Of a DNA stretch of 64,000 nucleotides, positions 46,909-56,276 are shown piece after piece. Source of the DNA: Oceanibaculum indicum P24 (GTDB lineage Bacteria; Pseudomonadota; Alphaproteobacteria; Oceanibaculales; Oceanibaculaceae). The DNA is taken from NCBI RefSeq assembly GCF_000299935.1, contig NZ_AMRL01000003.1, forward strand, positions 62,001 through 126,000, in the 5' to 3' direction. Below the pieces are notes generated by a model, which had not been told where the DNA came from, searched no databases, and saw nothing but the letters and a program-made list of their open reading frames with translations. Position 1 is the first letter of the stretch; the number at the start of each line of letters is the position of its first letter. A program made the translations under genes and the position numbers.

Positions 46909-47748
46909 ATGCGCGAGACCTCAACGCAAGCGCCTGTATTTGCTGCCGAAACGCAACAGCAGGAAGACGAGCGCACCGACCCGCTGTTCGTGAATTCGCT
47001 GGGCAAGGGGCTGGCCGTGCTGCAGGCCTTCGGCAGCGACTGGGACGCGCTGGGATTGCGGGAAATCGCCCAGCGTACCGGCCTCAACACCAGCGCCGCC
47101 CAGCGCTTCACCCACACGCTGACCCAGCTTGGCTATCTGAAGAAGGACGAAAAGACGCGGCGCTACCGCCTGGGCCCACGCATGCTGAACTTCGCCTATT
47201 CCTATCTGCGCGCGAACCCGCTCTACGATGTCGCCATCCCCATCGTCATCTCGGTGCGCGACGAATGGCAGGAAACGGTGAACGTGTCGGTCATGGACGA
47301 TACCGATGCGGTGGTGGCGATCCGCATGCCAAGCCAGCGGCGGATCAACTCCAACACCGCCATCGGCCGCCGCATGCCGGCCTTCTGCGTTTCCACCGGC
47401 CGCGCCATGCTGGCCTGGCTGCCGCCGGAGGAGCGCACCGCGATCCTCGACCGCACCGATTTCGTGAAGCTGACCTCGCACACCATCACCGACCGCGCGG
47501 CGCTGGAGGCGGAACTTGACCGCATCCGGCAGGACGGGTTCGCCGGCGTAGAGGAAGAAGCCGACCTTGGCGAGCTGGCCGTCGCGGCGCCGATCCTCGA
47601 TGGCGACCGCAAGCCGATCGCGGCGCTGGGCATCACCACCTCGACAGCGTACTGGACCATGGCACAGGCGCGCGAAAAGCTGTCGCCCATCGTGCAGCAG
47701 GCGGCCACCGCAATCAGCCGGTCGCTGCAGGGCTGGCACGGCTTCTGA
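46909..47748 (+). CDS. IclR-family transcriptional regulator
   Basis: The 279-residue protein has an N-terminal winged helix (FVNSLGKGLAVLQAFG; LREIAQRTGLNTSAAQRFTHTLTQLGYL) and a C-terminal ligand-binding domain with the family motif STGRAMLAWLPPEE and LGELAVAAPILDGDRKPIAALGI. A 26-residue hydrophilic N-terminal tail precedes it. It is divergent from the peptide ABC operon and probably controls it and itself through the dyad in the shared intergenic region. Confidence 0.92.
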   Translation: MRETSTQAPVFAAETQQQEDERTDPLFVNSLGKGLAVLQAFGSDWDALGLREIAQRTGLNTSAAQRFTHTLTQLGYLKKDEKTRRYRLGPRMLNFAYSYLRANPLYDVAIPIVISVRDEWQETVNVSVMDDTDAVVAIRMPSQRRINSNTAIGRRMPAFCVSTGRAMLAWLPPEERTAILDRTDFVKLTSHTITDRAALEAELDRIRQDGFAGVEEEADLGELAVAAPILDGDRKPIAALGITTSTAYWTMAQAREKLSPIVQQAATAISRSLQGWHGF

Positions 47749-47858
47749 GGGAACTGCTTGCCCTGTGCAGTCCTGTCATTCGCGCAAGACTATGGCAGAG
47801 TGGATGAAACGCGCCTAACGTGGCGCATCCCTCTCGCAAGCCAAGACGAACGGAACCC

Positions 47859-48812
47859 GTGAGCACCGCCGAATACAAGGTCGAGCTGACCGCGCCCGAC
47901 ATCAGCGCCTACCGCGCCGGCAATACCGGCATCGATTACGCAACCACCTTCGACAGCGGCAAGCCCGGCCCGCATGTGATGGTGAATGCCGTCACCCACG
48001 GCAACGAGCTTTGCGGTGCCATCGCCCTCGATTACCTGTTCCGCAACGACATCCGCCCGAAACAGGGCAAGCTGACCTTCAGCTTCGCCAATGTGGAGGC
48101 CTATCTCAGCTTCGATCCCGCCAACCCCACCGCCTCGCGTTTCGTCGAGGAGGATTTCAACCGCATCTGGTCGGAAGAGGTGCTGGACGGGCCGCGCGAC
48201 AGTGTGGAGCTGCGCCGCGCCCGGCAGATGCGGCCGCTGATCGACAGCGTGGATTACCTGCTCGACATTCATTCGATGCAGCACCCGACCGCCCCGCTGA
48301 TGCTGTGCGGGCCGCTGGAAAAGGGCATCACACTGGCCCGCGCGCTGAAACATCCGGAGATCGTGGTGTCCGACAAGGGCCACGCCGCGGGAAAGCGGCT
48401 GCGCGACTATCGTTTCTTCGGCGACCCGAACGATCCGCGCAACGCGCTGCTGATCGAATGCGGCCAGCATTGGGAAAAATCCAGCCAGACCGTCGCCCTG
48501 GACAATGCGCTGCGCTTCCTGGCCCATTACGGCACGATCGACCGGGAGGTGATGGAGCGCCACCTCTCCACACAGGAGCTGACGCCGCAGAAGGTGATCC
48601 AGGTCACCGACCCGATCACGGTGAAAAGCGACAGTTTCCGCTTCGTCGCCGACTATAAGGGGCTGGAAGTCATCGAGAAGAAGGGTTCGCTGCTCGGCCA
48701 TGACGGCGACGAGCCGGTCTATACCCCACATGACCGCTGCGTGCTGATCATGCCGTCGCGCCGGCTGACCAAGGGCCAGACCGCCGTGCGGCTGGGGCGC
48801 TTCCTTGACTGA
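47859..48812 (+). CDS. Succinylglutamate desuccinylase/aspartoacylase family protein
   Basis: The 317-residue zinc hydrolase-like protein belongs to the AstE/AspA branch of the M14 clan. Zinc ligands are recognisable in NAVTHGNELCG (His and Glu) and in LLDIHSMQHP (His); a likely catalytic glutamate is in LLIECGQHWEKS. No signal peptide is seen. I use GTG 47859 as start because the family-like VSTAEYKVELTAPDIS begins there; a GTG at 47820 would add 13 basic residues. Substrate is probably an N-acyl amino acid. The stop overlaps the next gene. Confidence 0.85.
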   Translation: MSTAEYKVELTAPDISAYRAGNTGIDYATTFDSGKPGPHVMVNAVTHGNELCGAIALDYLFRNDIRPKQGKLTFSFANVEAYLSFDPANPTASRFVEEDFNRIWSEEVLDGPRDSVELRRARQMRPLIDSVDYLLDIHSMQHPTAPLMLCGPLEKGITLARALKHPEIVVSDKGHAAGKRLRDYRFFGDPNDPRNALLIECGQHWEKSSQTVALDNALRFLAHYGTIDREVMERHLSTQELTPQKVIQVTDPITVKSDSFRFVADYKGLEVIEKKGSLLGHDGDEPVYTPHDRCVLIMPSRRLTKGQTAVRLGRFLD

Positions 48813-49917
48813 GGACACGCAGAAAGAATCTATAGGCGGCAAGGGTCCGGCGAAGCTCTGGCAGATCGCCCTGGCGCTCGCCATCGGCGCCATCGGCGGC
48901 TATATCTTCCTGATGCTGCGCCTGCCGCTGGCCTGGATGATGGGCGCGATGGTGTTCACCACTGCCGCCGCCATCGCCGGCGTGCCGATCCGCATGGCGA
49001 TGAAGCTGCGCACCGCCTTCCTTGCCATCCTGGGCGTCATGCTGGGCAGCGCCTTCCGCCCGGACATCATCGACCAGCTGGGGCAGTGGATCGTCAGCGC
49101 CATCGGCATCGTCGCCTATGTCAGCCTCGCCGGCTGGCTGGTCTATCAATATTACCGGCGCTTCAGCGGCTACGATCAGGCGACCGCCTATTTCGCCGCC
49201 TCGCCTGGCGGCCTGTCGGAAATGATCATGATGGGCACGGCGATGGGCGGCGACGAGCGCATCATCTCGCTGACGCATGGCGCTCGCATCCTGCTGGTGG
49301 TGCTGACAGTGCCGCTGTTTTTTCGCTATTTCCTAGGCTACGAGCCGCCGCCGCGCGGCGTGACCGGCATCTCGATCCTGGATATGCCGCTCTATGACCT
49401 GACGCTGCTCGGCCTGTGCGCGATCATCGGCGCTTTCCTCGCCAAGCTGGCGCGGCTGCCGGCCTCGCTGCTGGTCGGGCCGATGCTGTGTAGTGCGGCC
49501 ATCCATCTGGCCGGGCTGACATCGCACGCCCCGCCCTTCGAGCTCGTTACCGTCGCGCAGATCGTGATCGGCAGCGCCATCGGTTGCCGCTTCGCCGGTA
49601 CGAAACTCGCCCTCGTGCGTCGCACGGTCGGCGTCACCATGATCTCGACCGGGATCCTGCTGGCGGTCACGCTGGTCTTCTCGGTCGGCCTGCATCTGCT
49701 GACCGACCTGCCGACGCTGGATATCGTGCTGGCCTTCTCGCCCGGCGGCCTTGCGGAGATGAGCCTGGTCGCACTGGCCGTCGGCGGCGACACCGCCTTC
49801 GTCTCCAGCCATCACATATTGCGTATCATCGTTGTCGTGCTGCTGGCGCCACTGGTGTTCCGGCTGTTCGTCCGGCGCTCCGCCCTGCTCAGCCGCCCGA
49901 ACGCGGCGGACGACTGA
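48805..49917 (+). CDS. AbrB-family integral membrane protein
   Basis: The 370-residue protein has two copies of the membrane AbrB domain with the repeated ASPGGLSEM and FSPGGLAEMSL motifs and about ten helices. This family has been loosely called ammonia monooxygenase-like and is linked in E. coli to regulation of aidB; its transport role is unproven. The start is TTG at 48805, overlapping the AstE-like gene by eight bases. It is unrelated to the DNA-binding AbrB of Bacillus. Confidence 0.82.
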   Translation: MTEDTQKESIGGKGPAKLWQIALALAIGAIGGYIFLMLRLPLAWMMGAMVFTTAAAIAGVPIRMAMKLRTAFLAILGVMLGSAFRPDIIDQLGQWIVSAIGIVAYVSLAGWLVYQYYRRFSGYDQATAYFAASPGGLSEMIMMGTAMGGDERIISLTHGARILLVVLTVPLFFRYFLGYEPPPRGVTGISILDMPLYDLTLLGLCAIIGAFLAKLARLPASLLVGPMLCSAAIHLAGLTSHAPPFELVTVAQIVIGSAIGCRFAGTKLALVRRTVGVTMISTGILLAVTLVFSVGLHLLTDLPTLDIVLAFSPGGLAEMSLVALAVGGDTAFVSSHHILRIIVVVLLAPLVFRLFVRRSALLSRPNAADD

Positions 49918-49935
49918 GCAGAAGCGCCGCGGCCC

Positions 49936-50382
49936 TCAGTACATCTTGTACTTCAGGAACTTGCCGCTCATCGTGATGGACACCCGGTCGCCGGCGGGAT
50001 CAGGCTCGCGCTTCAGATCCATCTTGAAGTCGATGGCGCTCATGATGCCGTCGCCGAACTCCTCCTCGATCAGCGCCTTGAAGGTGCTGCCATAGACATT
50101 GACCAGCTCGTAGAAGCGGTAGATCAACGGATCGGTCGGCACCGCCGTCGGCAGCGAGCCGCGATAGGGGACCTGCTGCAGCAGCTTTACCTCGAAATCG
50201 TCAAGCCCCAGAAAGGCGCCGACGGCCTTCGCGGCCGGTTCCGGCAAGGGCATCTGCCCCATCAGGGCGGCGGTCGCATATTCCTTCGACAGCCCTTCCG
50301 CCTTGGCGGTAATGTCCTTCCACTTCAGGCCCTTGGCAATCTTGATGTCGCGGATCTTCGCGGTCAGCTCTTCACGAGTCAT
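49936..50382 (-). CDS. cynS: Cyanate hydratase (cyanase)
   Basis: The 148-residue enzyme converts cyanate and bicarbonate to ammonia and carbon dioxide in the cytoplasm. The catalytic residues Arg89, Glu92 and Ser115 lie in DPLIYRFYELVNVYGS and DGIMSAIDF, matching Arg96, Glu99 and Ser122 of E. coli with a constant offset. The helical N-terminal domain is intact. It is the last gene of a four-gene minus-strand cluster with an importer, so the operon lets the cell use cyanate as a nitrogen source or remove it. Confidence 0.96.
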   Translation of the reverse strand: MTREELTAKIRDIKIAKGLKWKDITAKAEGLSKEYATAALMGQMPLPEPAAKAVGAFLGLDDFEVKLLQQVPYRGSLPTAVPTDPLIYRFYELVNVYGSTFKALIEEEFGDGIMSAIDFKMDLKREPDPAGDRVSITMSGKFLKYKMY

Positions 50383-50421
50383 CGTTCTGTCTTCCCTGAT
50401 TTTCTTGATTTGCGGTAATGG

Positions 50422-51336
<915 letters not shown>

Positions 51337-51348
51337 GCTGCCGCCCCT

Positions 51349-52188
51349 CTATTCCTGATAGGCGACAAGGCGGGCGAACCAGCCGAGCACCTGGTCCAGC
51401 ACCATGCCGATCACGCCGATGGCCAGGATGGCGATGATCACGTTGGTGATGGAAAGATTGTTCCACTCGTTCCAGACGAAGTAGCCAATGCCGGTACCGC
51501 CCACGAGCATCTCCGCCGCCACGATGACCAGCCAGGCGATGCCGATGGAAATGCGCACGCCGGTCATGATGGTGGGCGCCGCCGCGGGCAGGATGACAGC
51601 AATCGCTGTCCGCAGCTGGCCGACCTCCAGCGTGCGCGCGACGTTCAGCCATTCCCGCCGGACCGACGCCACGCCAAACGCGGTGTTCAGCAGCATCGGC
51701 CAGACCGAGCAGATGAAGATGACGAAGATCGCCGACAGGTTGCTGTCCTTGATCGTGTAGAGGGCCAGCGGCATCCAGGCGAGTGGCGAGATCGGCTTCA
51801 GCACCTGGATGTATGGGTCCAGCGCCTTATAGACCAGCGGCGACATGCCGATCAGGAAGCCCAGCGGAATGGCGAGGATGACCGCCAGCCCGAACCCCAG
51901 CAGCACGCGCAGGATGGAAAAACCGAGCTGGATGCCGATGCCCTTATCGTTCGGCCCGTTGTCGTAGAACGGGTCGGTGACGTGCTGCCACAGCTTCAGG
52001 CCGATCTCCCCCGGCCCCGGCATGGCGGAGGCGCCGGTCACCGCCGTCGCCCCCATCAGCTTGGCATATTCCGGGTCGAGGTCCGCCGCCTTGCCGCCGC
52101 CGCTCACCGCCGCCTCCCAGGCGGCGATGAACAGGACGAACAGCAGGACCGAGAGCAACGCCGCCCGCAATCCCAGGGAGAGCTGCAT
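51349..52188 (-). CDS. Cyanate/nitrate-type ABC transporter permease
   Basis: The 279-residue inner-membrane protein has about six helices and the NrtB/SsuC-type EAA loop (ARTLEVGQLRTAIAVILPAAAPTIMTG). A long periplasmic stretch follows helix 1 (SGGGKAADLDPEYAKLMGATAV), as in NrtB proteins. It lies three bases after the binding-protein gene and 12 bases before the ATPase gene. Confidence 0.9.
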   Translation of the reverse strand: MQLSLGLRAALLSVLLFVLFIAAWEAAVSGGGKAADLDPEYAKLMGATAVTGASAMPGPGEIGLKLWQHVTDPFYDNGPNDKGIGIQLGFSILRVLLGFGLAVILAIPLGFLIGMSPLVYKALDPYIQVLKPISPLAWMPLALYTIKDSNLSAIFVIFICSVWPMLLNTAFGVASVRREWLNVARTLEVGQLRTAIAVILPAAAPTIMTGVRISIGIAWLVIVAAEMLVGGTGIGYFVWNEWNNLSITNVIIAILAIGVIGMVLDQVLGWFARLVAYQE

Positions 52189-52191
52189 GCG

Positions 52192-53553
52192 CTAGACCCT
52201 CTTGATCGCGAAGCTGGAGATATACTCCTCCGGCTTGGCCGGATCGAAAGCCTTGCCCATGACCGAGAAGCTCTTGGTGGTGGCCGTCGGCGGCGTCAGC
52301 CCTACCTCTGCCATCAGCTTGGCGGCATCGGTGGCGAGGAACACCTCCTTGGCGACGCCGGCATAGTCGATCTCGCCGGTGATCTGTCCCCAGCGCTTCA
52401 TCTGGGTCAGAATCCAGACGGCGAAGCTCTCCCACGGGAAGGGGGCGAAGTCGATGCGGTCGGGCACCTTCTGCACCTTGCCGAGGCCGTCCGCGAAGGT
52501 GCCGGTCAGCACCTGCTCTACCACCGTTACCGGCTGGTTCAGGTAATTGGCCGGCGCGATCGCCTCGGCGATCTGCTTGCGGTTCTCCGGCTTGGTCGCG
52601 AAGGCCGTGGCGTCGATGATGCCCTTCAGCAGCGCGCGGTAGGTGTTCGGCATGGTGGTGACGAATTCCTTGCTGGCGGCAAAAGCGCAGCACGGGTGGC
52701 CGTCCCAGATTTCCTTGGAGAGGATATGGATGAAGCCAACACCGTCATAGACCGCGCGCTGGTTCACCGGGTCGGGCGCCAGGAAGCCATCGAGGTTTTC
52801 GGCACGCAGATTGGCCACCATCTCGGGCGGCGGCACGGCGCGGATCTGCACGTCCTTGTCGGGGTCCACTCCATGCTCCGCCAGGTAATAACGCAGCAGG
52901 TAATTGTGCATCGAATAGTCGAAGGGCACGGCGAACTTGAAGCCTTTCCAACTCTTCGGATCGCGCTTGTCCTTATGCTTCATCGCCAGGGTGATCGCCT
53001 GGCCGTTGATGTTCTCCACCGCCGGCATGGTGTAGGGGATCGGGTTGGAGCCGGCCCCCAGGCTGATCGCCAGCGGCATAGGGGAGAGCATGTGCGCGGC
53101 GTCATATTCCTTGTTCAGCGTCTTGTCGCGCACCACGGCCCAGCCGGCGGTCTTGATGACCTCGACATTCAGTCCGTGCTTGGAATAGAAGCCCATCGGA
53201 TGCGCCATGATGATCGGCGTGGCGCAGGTGATCGGAATGAAGCCTACCTTCAGATCGGTCTTCTCCGGCTTGCCGGTGCCCTGCGCAAAGGCCTCGCGCG
53301 CCGCCGCCAGCGGGAAGAACTCGTTGATCGCCGCCAGCGCCGTACCGGCGCCAACCGCCTGCAGGAAGGCGCGCCTTGTCGCATCCTGCGGGAACAGCGC
53401 ACGGACGATGGCCGCGTCAACCACCCGGCTGTCGCGCGCCTCCTCATCGGCGGCCAGCTTCTGCCGTTCGGCGATATCGTGATCATGCTGGCTGGCATGC
53501 TCGCCGCACGAGCAGCCCAGCCGGGCTTTCGGATCAAAGGGATCTTGGAACAT
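52192..53553 (-). CDS. CmpA/NrtA-family substrate-binding protein with Tat signal
   Basis: The 453-residue protein binds cyanate, nitrate or bicarbonate-like anions. The NrtA domain begins near residue 95 (DLKVGFIPITCATPIIMAHPMGFY). A twin-arginine signal (TRRAFLQAVGAGTALAAI, arginines 60-61) precedes it and is itself preceded by about 58 residues with a Cys/His cluster, CSCGEHASQHDHD (residues 14-26). The ATG at 53553 has a GGAGG site. It is the first gene of the cyanate operon. Confidence 0.88.
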   Translation of the reverse strand: MFQDPFDPKARLGCSCGEHASQHDHDIAERQKLAADEEARDSRVVDAAIVRALFPQDATRRAFLQAVGAGTALAAINEFFPLAAAREAFAQGTGKPEKTDLKVGFIPITCATPIIMAHPMGFYSKHGLNVEVIKTAGWAVVRDKTLNKEYDAAHMLSPMPLAISLGAGSNPIPYTMPAVENINGQAITLAMKHKDKRDPKSWKGFKFAVPFDYSMHNYLLRYYLAEHGVDPDKDVQIRAVPPPEMVANLRAENLDGFLAPDPVNQRAVYDGVGFIHILSKEIWDGHPCCAFAASKEFVTTMPNTYRALLKGIIDATAFATKPENRKQIAEAIAPANYLNQPVTVVEQVLTGTFADGLGKVQKVPDRIDFAPFPWESFAVWILTQMKRWGQITGEIDYAGVAKEVFLATDAAKLMAEVGLTPPTATTKSFSVMGKAFDPAKPEEYISSFAIKRV

Positions 53554-53596
53554 GCCGCCTCCACTGTTTTTTTGTTGCAACGCAACACAGCTATAG

Positions 53597-53698
53597 ACAA
53601 GGCGCATGCCAGAGAAAAAATCGCGCTATCTCAACGGAATAGATTCTTTATATTGGAATATACTAAGCAACTGCCTGCTAAATTAGCTGCAGGTGCAA
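53597..53698 (-). promoter_or_regulatory. Candidate sigma-54 promoter and dyads upstream of the cyanate operon
   Basis: On the minus strand TGGCATGCGCCTTGT (53611-53597) fits the -24/-12 pattern TGGCACG-N4-TTGC except at two positions. Upstream lie TATATT-GG-AATATA (53650-53663), the dyad GCTAAATTAGC (53678-53688) and an NtrC-like half-site TGCACC (53698-53693). The region is clearly more AT-rich than its surroundings. Confidence 0.35.
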
Positions 53699-53720
53699 AA
53701 AATGCATGCACTTGCGAAGA

Positions 53721-54524
53721 TCACACGCATTTCGCGGTCAGGCCGCCATCGACCACCAGTTCCGTGCCGGTGATGTAGCGCGCCTCGTCGGAGGCGAGGA
53801 ACAGCGCCGCATGCGCCACGTCCCAGGCGTCACCCATGCGGCCCATCGGGCATTGCGCGTCGCGCGCACGGATCATCGCCTCCACATCGCCCGGCTTGCC
53901 ATAGGCGCCGGTCAGCCCCTCGCGCACCATCGGCGTGTTCATCAGGCCCGGCAGGATGGTGTTGGCGCGGATGCCCTTCGCCGCATATTGCAGCGCCACC
54001 GAGCGGGTGAAGGGCACGATGGCGCCCTTGGTCGTGGAATAGACGATATAGGGCACGCCCAGCCAGCGATTGCCGGCAATCGAGCCGATATTGACGATGG
54101 CGCCGCCGCCCTGGCGTTCCATCACCGGCAGCACATGCCGGCAGGTCAGATACAGGGAGGTCAGGTTCACCTGCAGCACCTTGTCCCATTCCGCCTCGTC
54201 CAGCTCCACCGGGCCGCCCAGCCCCATGATGCCGACATTGTTGTGCAGGATATCGATGCGCCCGAACCGGTCGAGGCAGGCTTCCACCATTGCCCTCACC
54301 TGCGCGCTGTCGGTCACGTCGCAGGTATGGGCGGCAATGGTGCCACCCTCGGCCGCGACGATGGCGCGGGTCTCCTCCACCGCCTGGCTGTTGCGGTCGA
54401 TGGCGAAGATCTGCGCGCCCTCCCGCGCGAACAGCGCCGCGACCGCCTTGCCATTGCCCCAGCCCGGCCCGACCGAGCCAGCCCCGGTGACGATGGCCAC
54501 CTTGTCCTTCAGCCTGCCGGCCAT
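53721..54524 (-). CDS. Short-chain dehydrogenase/reductase
   Basis: The 267-residue cytoplasmic oxidoreductase of the classical SDR family has the cofactor motif TGAGSVGPGWGNG near residue 14, an Asp after the second strand (AIDRNS, suggesting NAD preference), NNVG, the catalytic serine in NIGSIAG and the YSTTK active site. The C-terminus ends ITGTELVVDGGLTAKCV. The substrate is unknown. It lies downstream of an acyl-CoA synthetase gene, separated by a palindromic repeat. Confidence 0.92.
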   Translation of the reverse strand: MAGRLKDKVAIVTGAGSVGPGWGNGKAVAALFAREGAQIFAIDRNSQAVEETRAIVAAEGGTIAAHTCDVTDSAQVRAMVEACLDRFGRIDILHNNVGIMGLGGPVELDEAEWDKVLQVNLTSLYLTCRHVLPVMERQGGGAIVNIGSIAGNRWLGVPYIVYSTTKGAIVPFTRSVALQYAAKGIRANTILPGLMNTPMVREGLTGAYGKPGDVEAMIRARDAQCPMGRMGDAWDVAHAALFLASDEARYITGTELVVDGGLTAKCV

Positions 54525-54558
54525 GGTTTCCTCCCTGTTGGTGACTTTTATTATGGTC

Positions 54559-54657
54559 TGTCATGCCCGGACTTGATCCGGGCATCCAGGGGCGGTGCCC
54601 AGCCCTTAACCCCAGTGCTTGTGGCCCTGGATTGCCGGGTCAAGCCCGGCAATGACA
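54559..54657. repeat. Double-hairpin intergenic palindromic repeat, copy 4
   Basis: The ends are TGTCA and TGACA. The hairpins are ATGCCCGGA-CTTGA-TCCGGGCAT and TTGCCGGG-TCAAG-CCCGGCAA. Read on the minus strand, its arms match the copy at 16.0 kb almost exactly, while the middle differs. It lies between two genes on the same strand. Confidence 0.8.
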
Positions 54658-54673
54658 AAGCTATACTCCCCTC

Positions 54674-56206
54674 CTACACCCCTTCCTTCTCCAGCAGGGC
54701 GCGCAGCTCGGTCTTCAGGATCTTGCCGTAATTGTTCTTCGGCAACGCCGCGATGAAGCGGTAGCGCTTCGGCCGCTTGAAGCGGGCGATATTGTCCAGG
54801 CATAGCGCGTCCAGCTCCGCCTCCGGCACGCGTCCCCCTTCCCGCGCTACCACGAAGGCCACCACTTCCTCGCCCCAGTCGGCATGCGGCGATCCCACCA
54901 CCGAGACCTCGGCCACCTGCGGGTGGGTCAGCAGCACCTCCTCCACCTCGCGCGGATAGATATTGGAGCCGCCGGAAATAATGACGTCCTTGGAGCGGTC
55001 ATGCAGGCTGAGATAGCCATCCTCGTCGAACGAGCCCATGTCGCCGGTATAAAGCCAGCCGCCGGCCAGCGTCTTGGCTGTCGCCTCGGGATTGTTCCAG
55101 TAGCCCAGCATGACCGAATCGCCGCGGCAGATGATCTCCCCCACCTCGCCCGGCGGCAGCGTATTGTCGTCGGCATCGACCACGCGCACCTCGACCACGC
55201 TCTGCGCCTGCCCGGCCGACGCGATGCGCTGCTCCCAGCGCGGATGATCGCGCATCGCATACTGCGCCTTGGTCATGCCGGTGATGGTCATCGGGCTCTC
55301 GCCCTGGCCATAGAGCTGGGCGAGCTTGTTCCCCAGCACATCGAGCGCCTGCTTCACATCGGCCACATACATCGGCGCGCCGCCATAGACGATGGTCTTC
55401 AGGTTGCGCAGGTCCGCGCCGCCAATGCCCGGATGATTGACCAGCCGCTTCACCATGGTCGGCGCGGCAAACAGCGTCAGCCCCCGGTGGTGCGGTATGA
55501 GGTCCGCCATCTCCGCCGGGTCGAAGCCACCGGAGTCCGGGATCACCTGCGTCGCCCCCATCATCATGTGCGGCAGCATGTAGAGGCCGGAGCCGTGCGA
55601 CAGCGGTGCCGCGTGCAGAATGGAGTCGCCGGGCGCGATGGCGTCGATATCGACGAAATAGCTGAGGCTCATGGCGCGCAGATTGCGATGGCTCAGCATC
55701 GCGCCCTTGGGCCGGCCAGTGGTGCCGCTGGTGTAGAACAGCCAGGCGAGATCGTCGTCGCCCGCCGCCGCCATCGGTACCGGGTCGGCCTGTAGCATCC
55801 ACCGATGCTCTGGCGTACCGGTGCAGATAATGCGCTCCAGCGCCGGCAACTCGCCCGCCAGCCCGGCGATCACCGGTTCCAGGTCGGATGTCACGAAACA
55901 CAGCCGCGCACCGCTATGCTCAAGGATGTACTGGAACTCGCGCGCATGCAGCTTGCCGTTGATCGGCACGGCGGCGAGGCCGGCATACCAGATGGCGTAG
56001 AACAGCACCACATAGTCTGGGCAGTTCTTCATCGCCAGCGCGACCCGGTCCCCCGGTTGCAGACCCATCGCCTGCAACGCGCCAGCGACGCTGGCTACCG
56101 AGCGCGCCATGTCGCGGAAGCCCAGCACCGTGCGCGGTCCCTGCGCCAGCGCTGGATGGTCGCCCAGCCGGTGAGCCGCACGCACCAGCATGCCCGCCAG
56201 ATTCAT
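54674..56206 (-). CDS. Acyl-CoA synthetase (AMP-forming)
   Basis: The 510-residue adenylating enzyme joins a carboxylic acid to CoA through an acyl-AMP. The P-loop is LFYTSGTTGRPKGAMLSH (about residues 154-171), followed by GQGESPMT and the hinge YTGDMGSFDEDGYLSLHDRSKD; the C-terminal catalytic lysine is in PKNNYGKILK. The chain-length preference is not decidable; benzoate- and fatty-acid-type ligases look alike. A GGAGGAG ribosome site is close to the ATG. Confidence 0.9.
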   Translation of the reverse strand: MNLAGMLVRAAHRLGDHPALAQGPRTVLGFRDMARSVASVAGALQAMGLQPGDRVALAMKNCPDYVVLFYAIWYAGLAAVPINGKLHAREFQYILEHSGARLCFVTSDLEPVIAGLAGELPALERIICTGTPEHRWMLQADPVPMAAAGDDDLAWLFYTSGTTGRPKGAMLSHRNLRAMSLSYFVDIDAIAPGDSILHAAPLSHGSGLYMLPHMMMGATQVIPDSGGFDPAEMADLIPHHRGLTLFAAPTMVKRLVNHPGIGGADLRNLKTIVYGGAPMYVADVKQALDVLGNKLAQLYGQGESPMTITGMTKAQYAMRDHPRWEQRIASAGQAQSVVEVRVVDADDNTLPPGEVGEIICRGDSVMLGYWNNPEATAKTLAGGWLYTGDMGSFDEDGYLSLHDRSKDVIISGGSNIYPREVEEVLLTHPQVAEVSVVGSPHADWGEEVVAFVVAREGGRVPEAELDALCLDNIARFKRPKRYRFIAALPKNNYGKILKTELRALLEKEGV

Positions 56207-56276
56207 GACTCCTCCCGAAATTCTTGTTCTTTTCGGGAAGTCTCGCAGAGCCCGGCGGCAGCGGCAAGCGGCTGCC

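Noticed and set aside
53703-53710. A further TGCATGCA near the cyanate operon as a third GntR site
   Set aside because: An 8-base palindrome is expected about once by chance in 64 kb, and it lacks the TT/AA flanks of the two real candidates.
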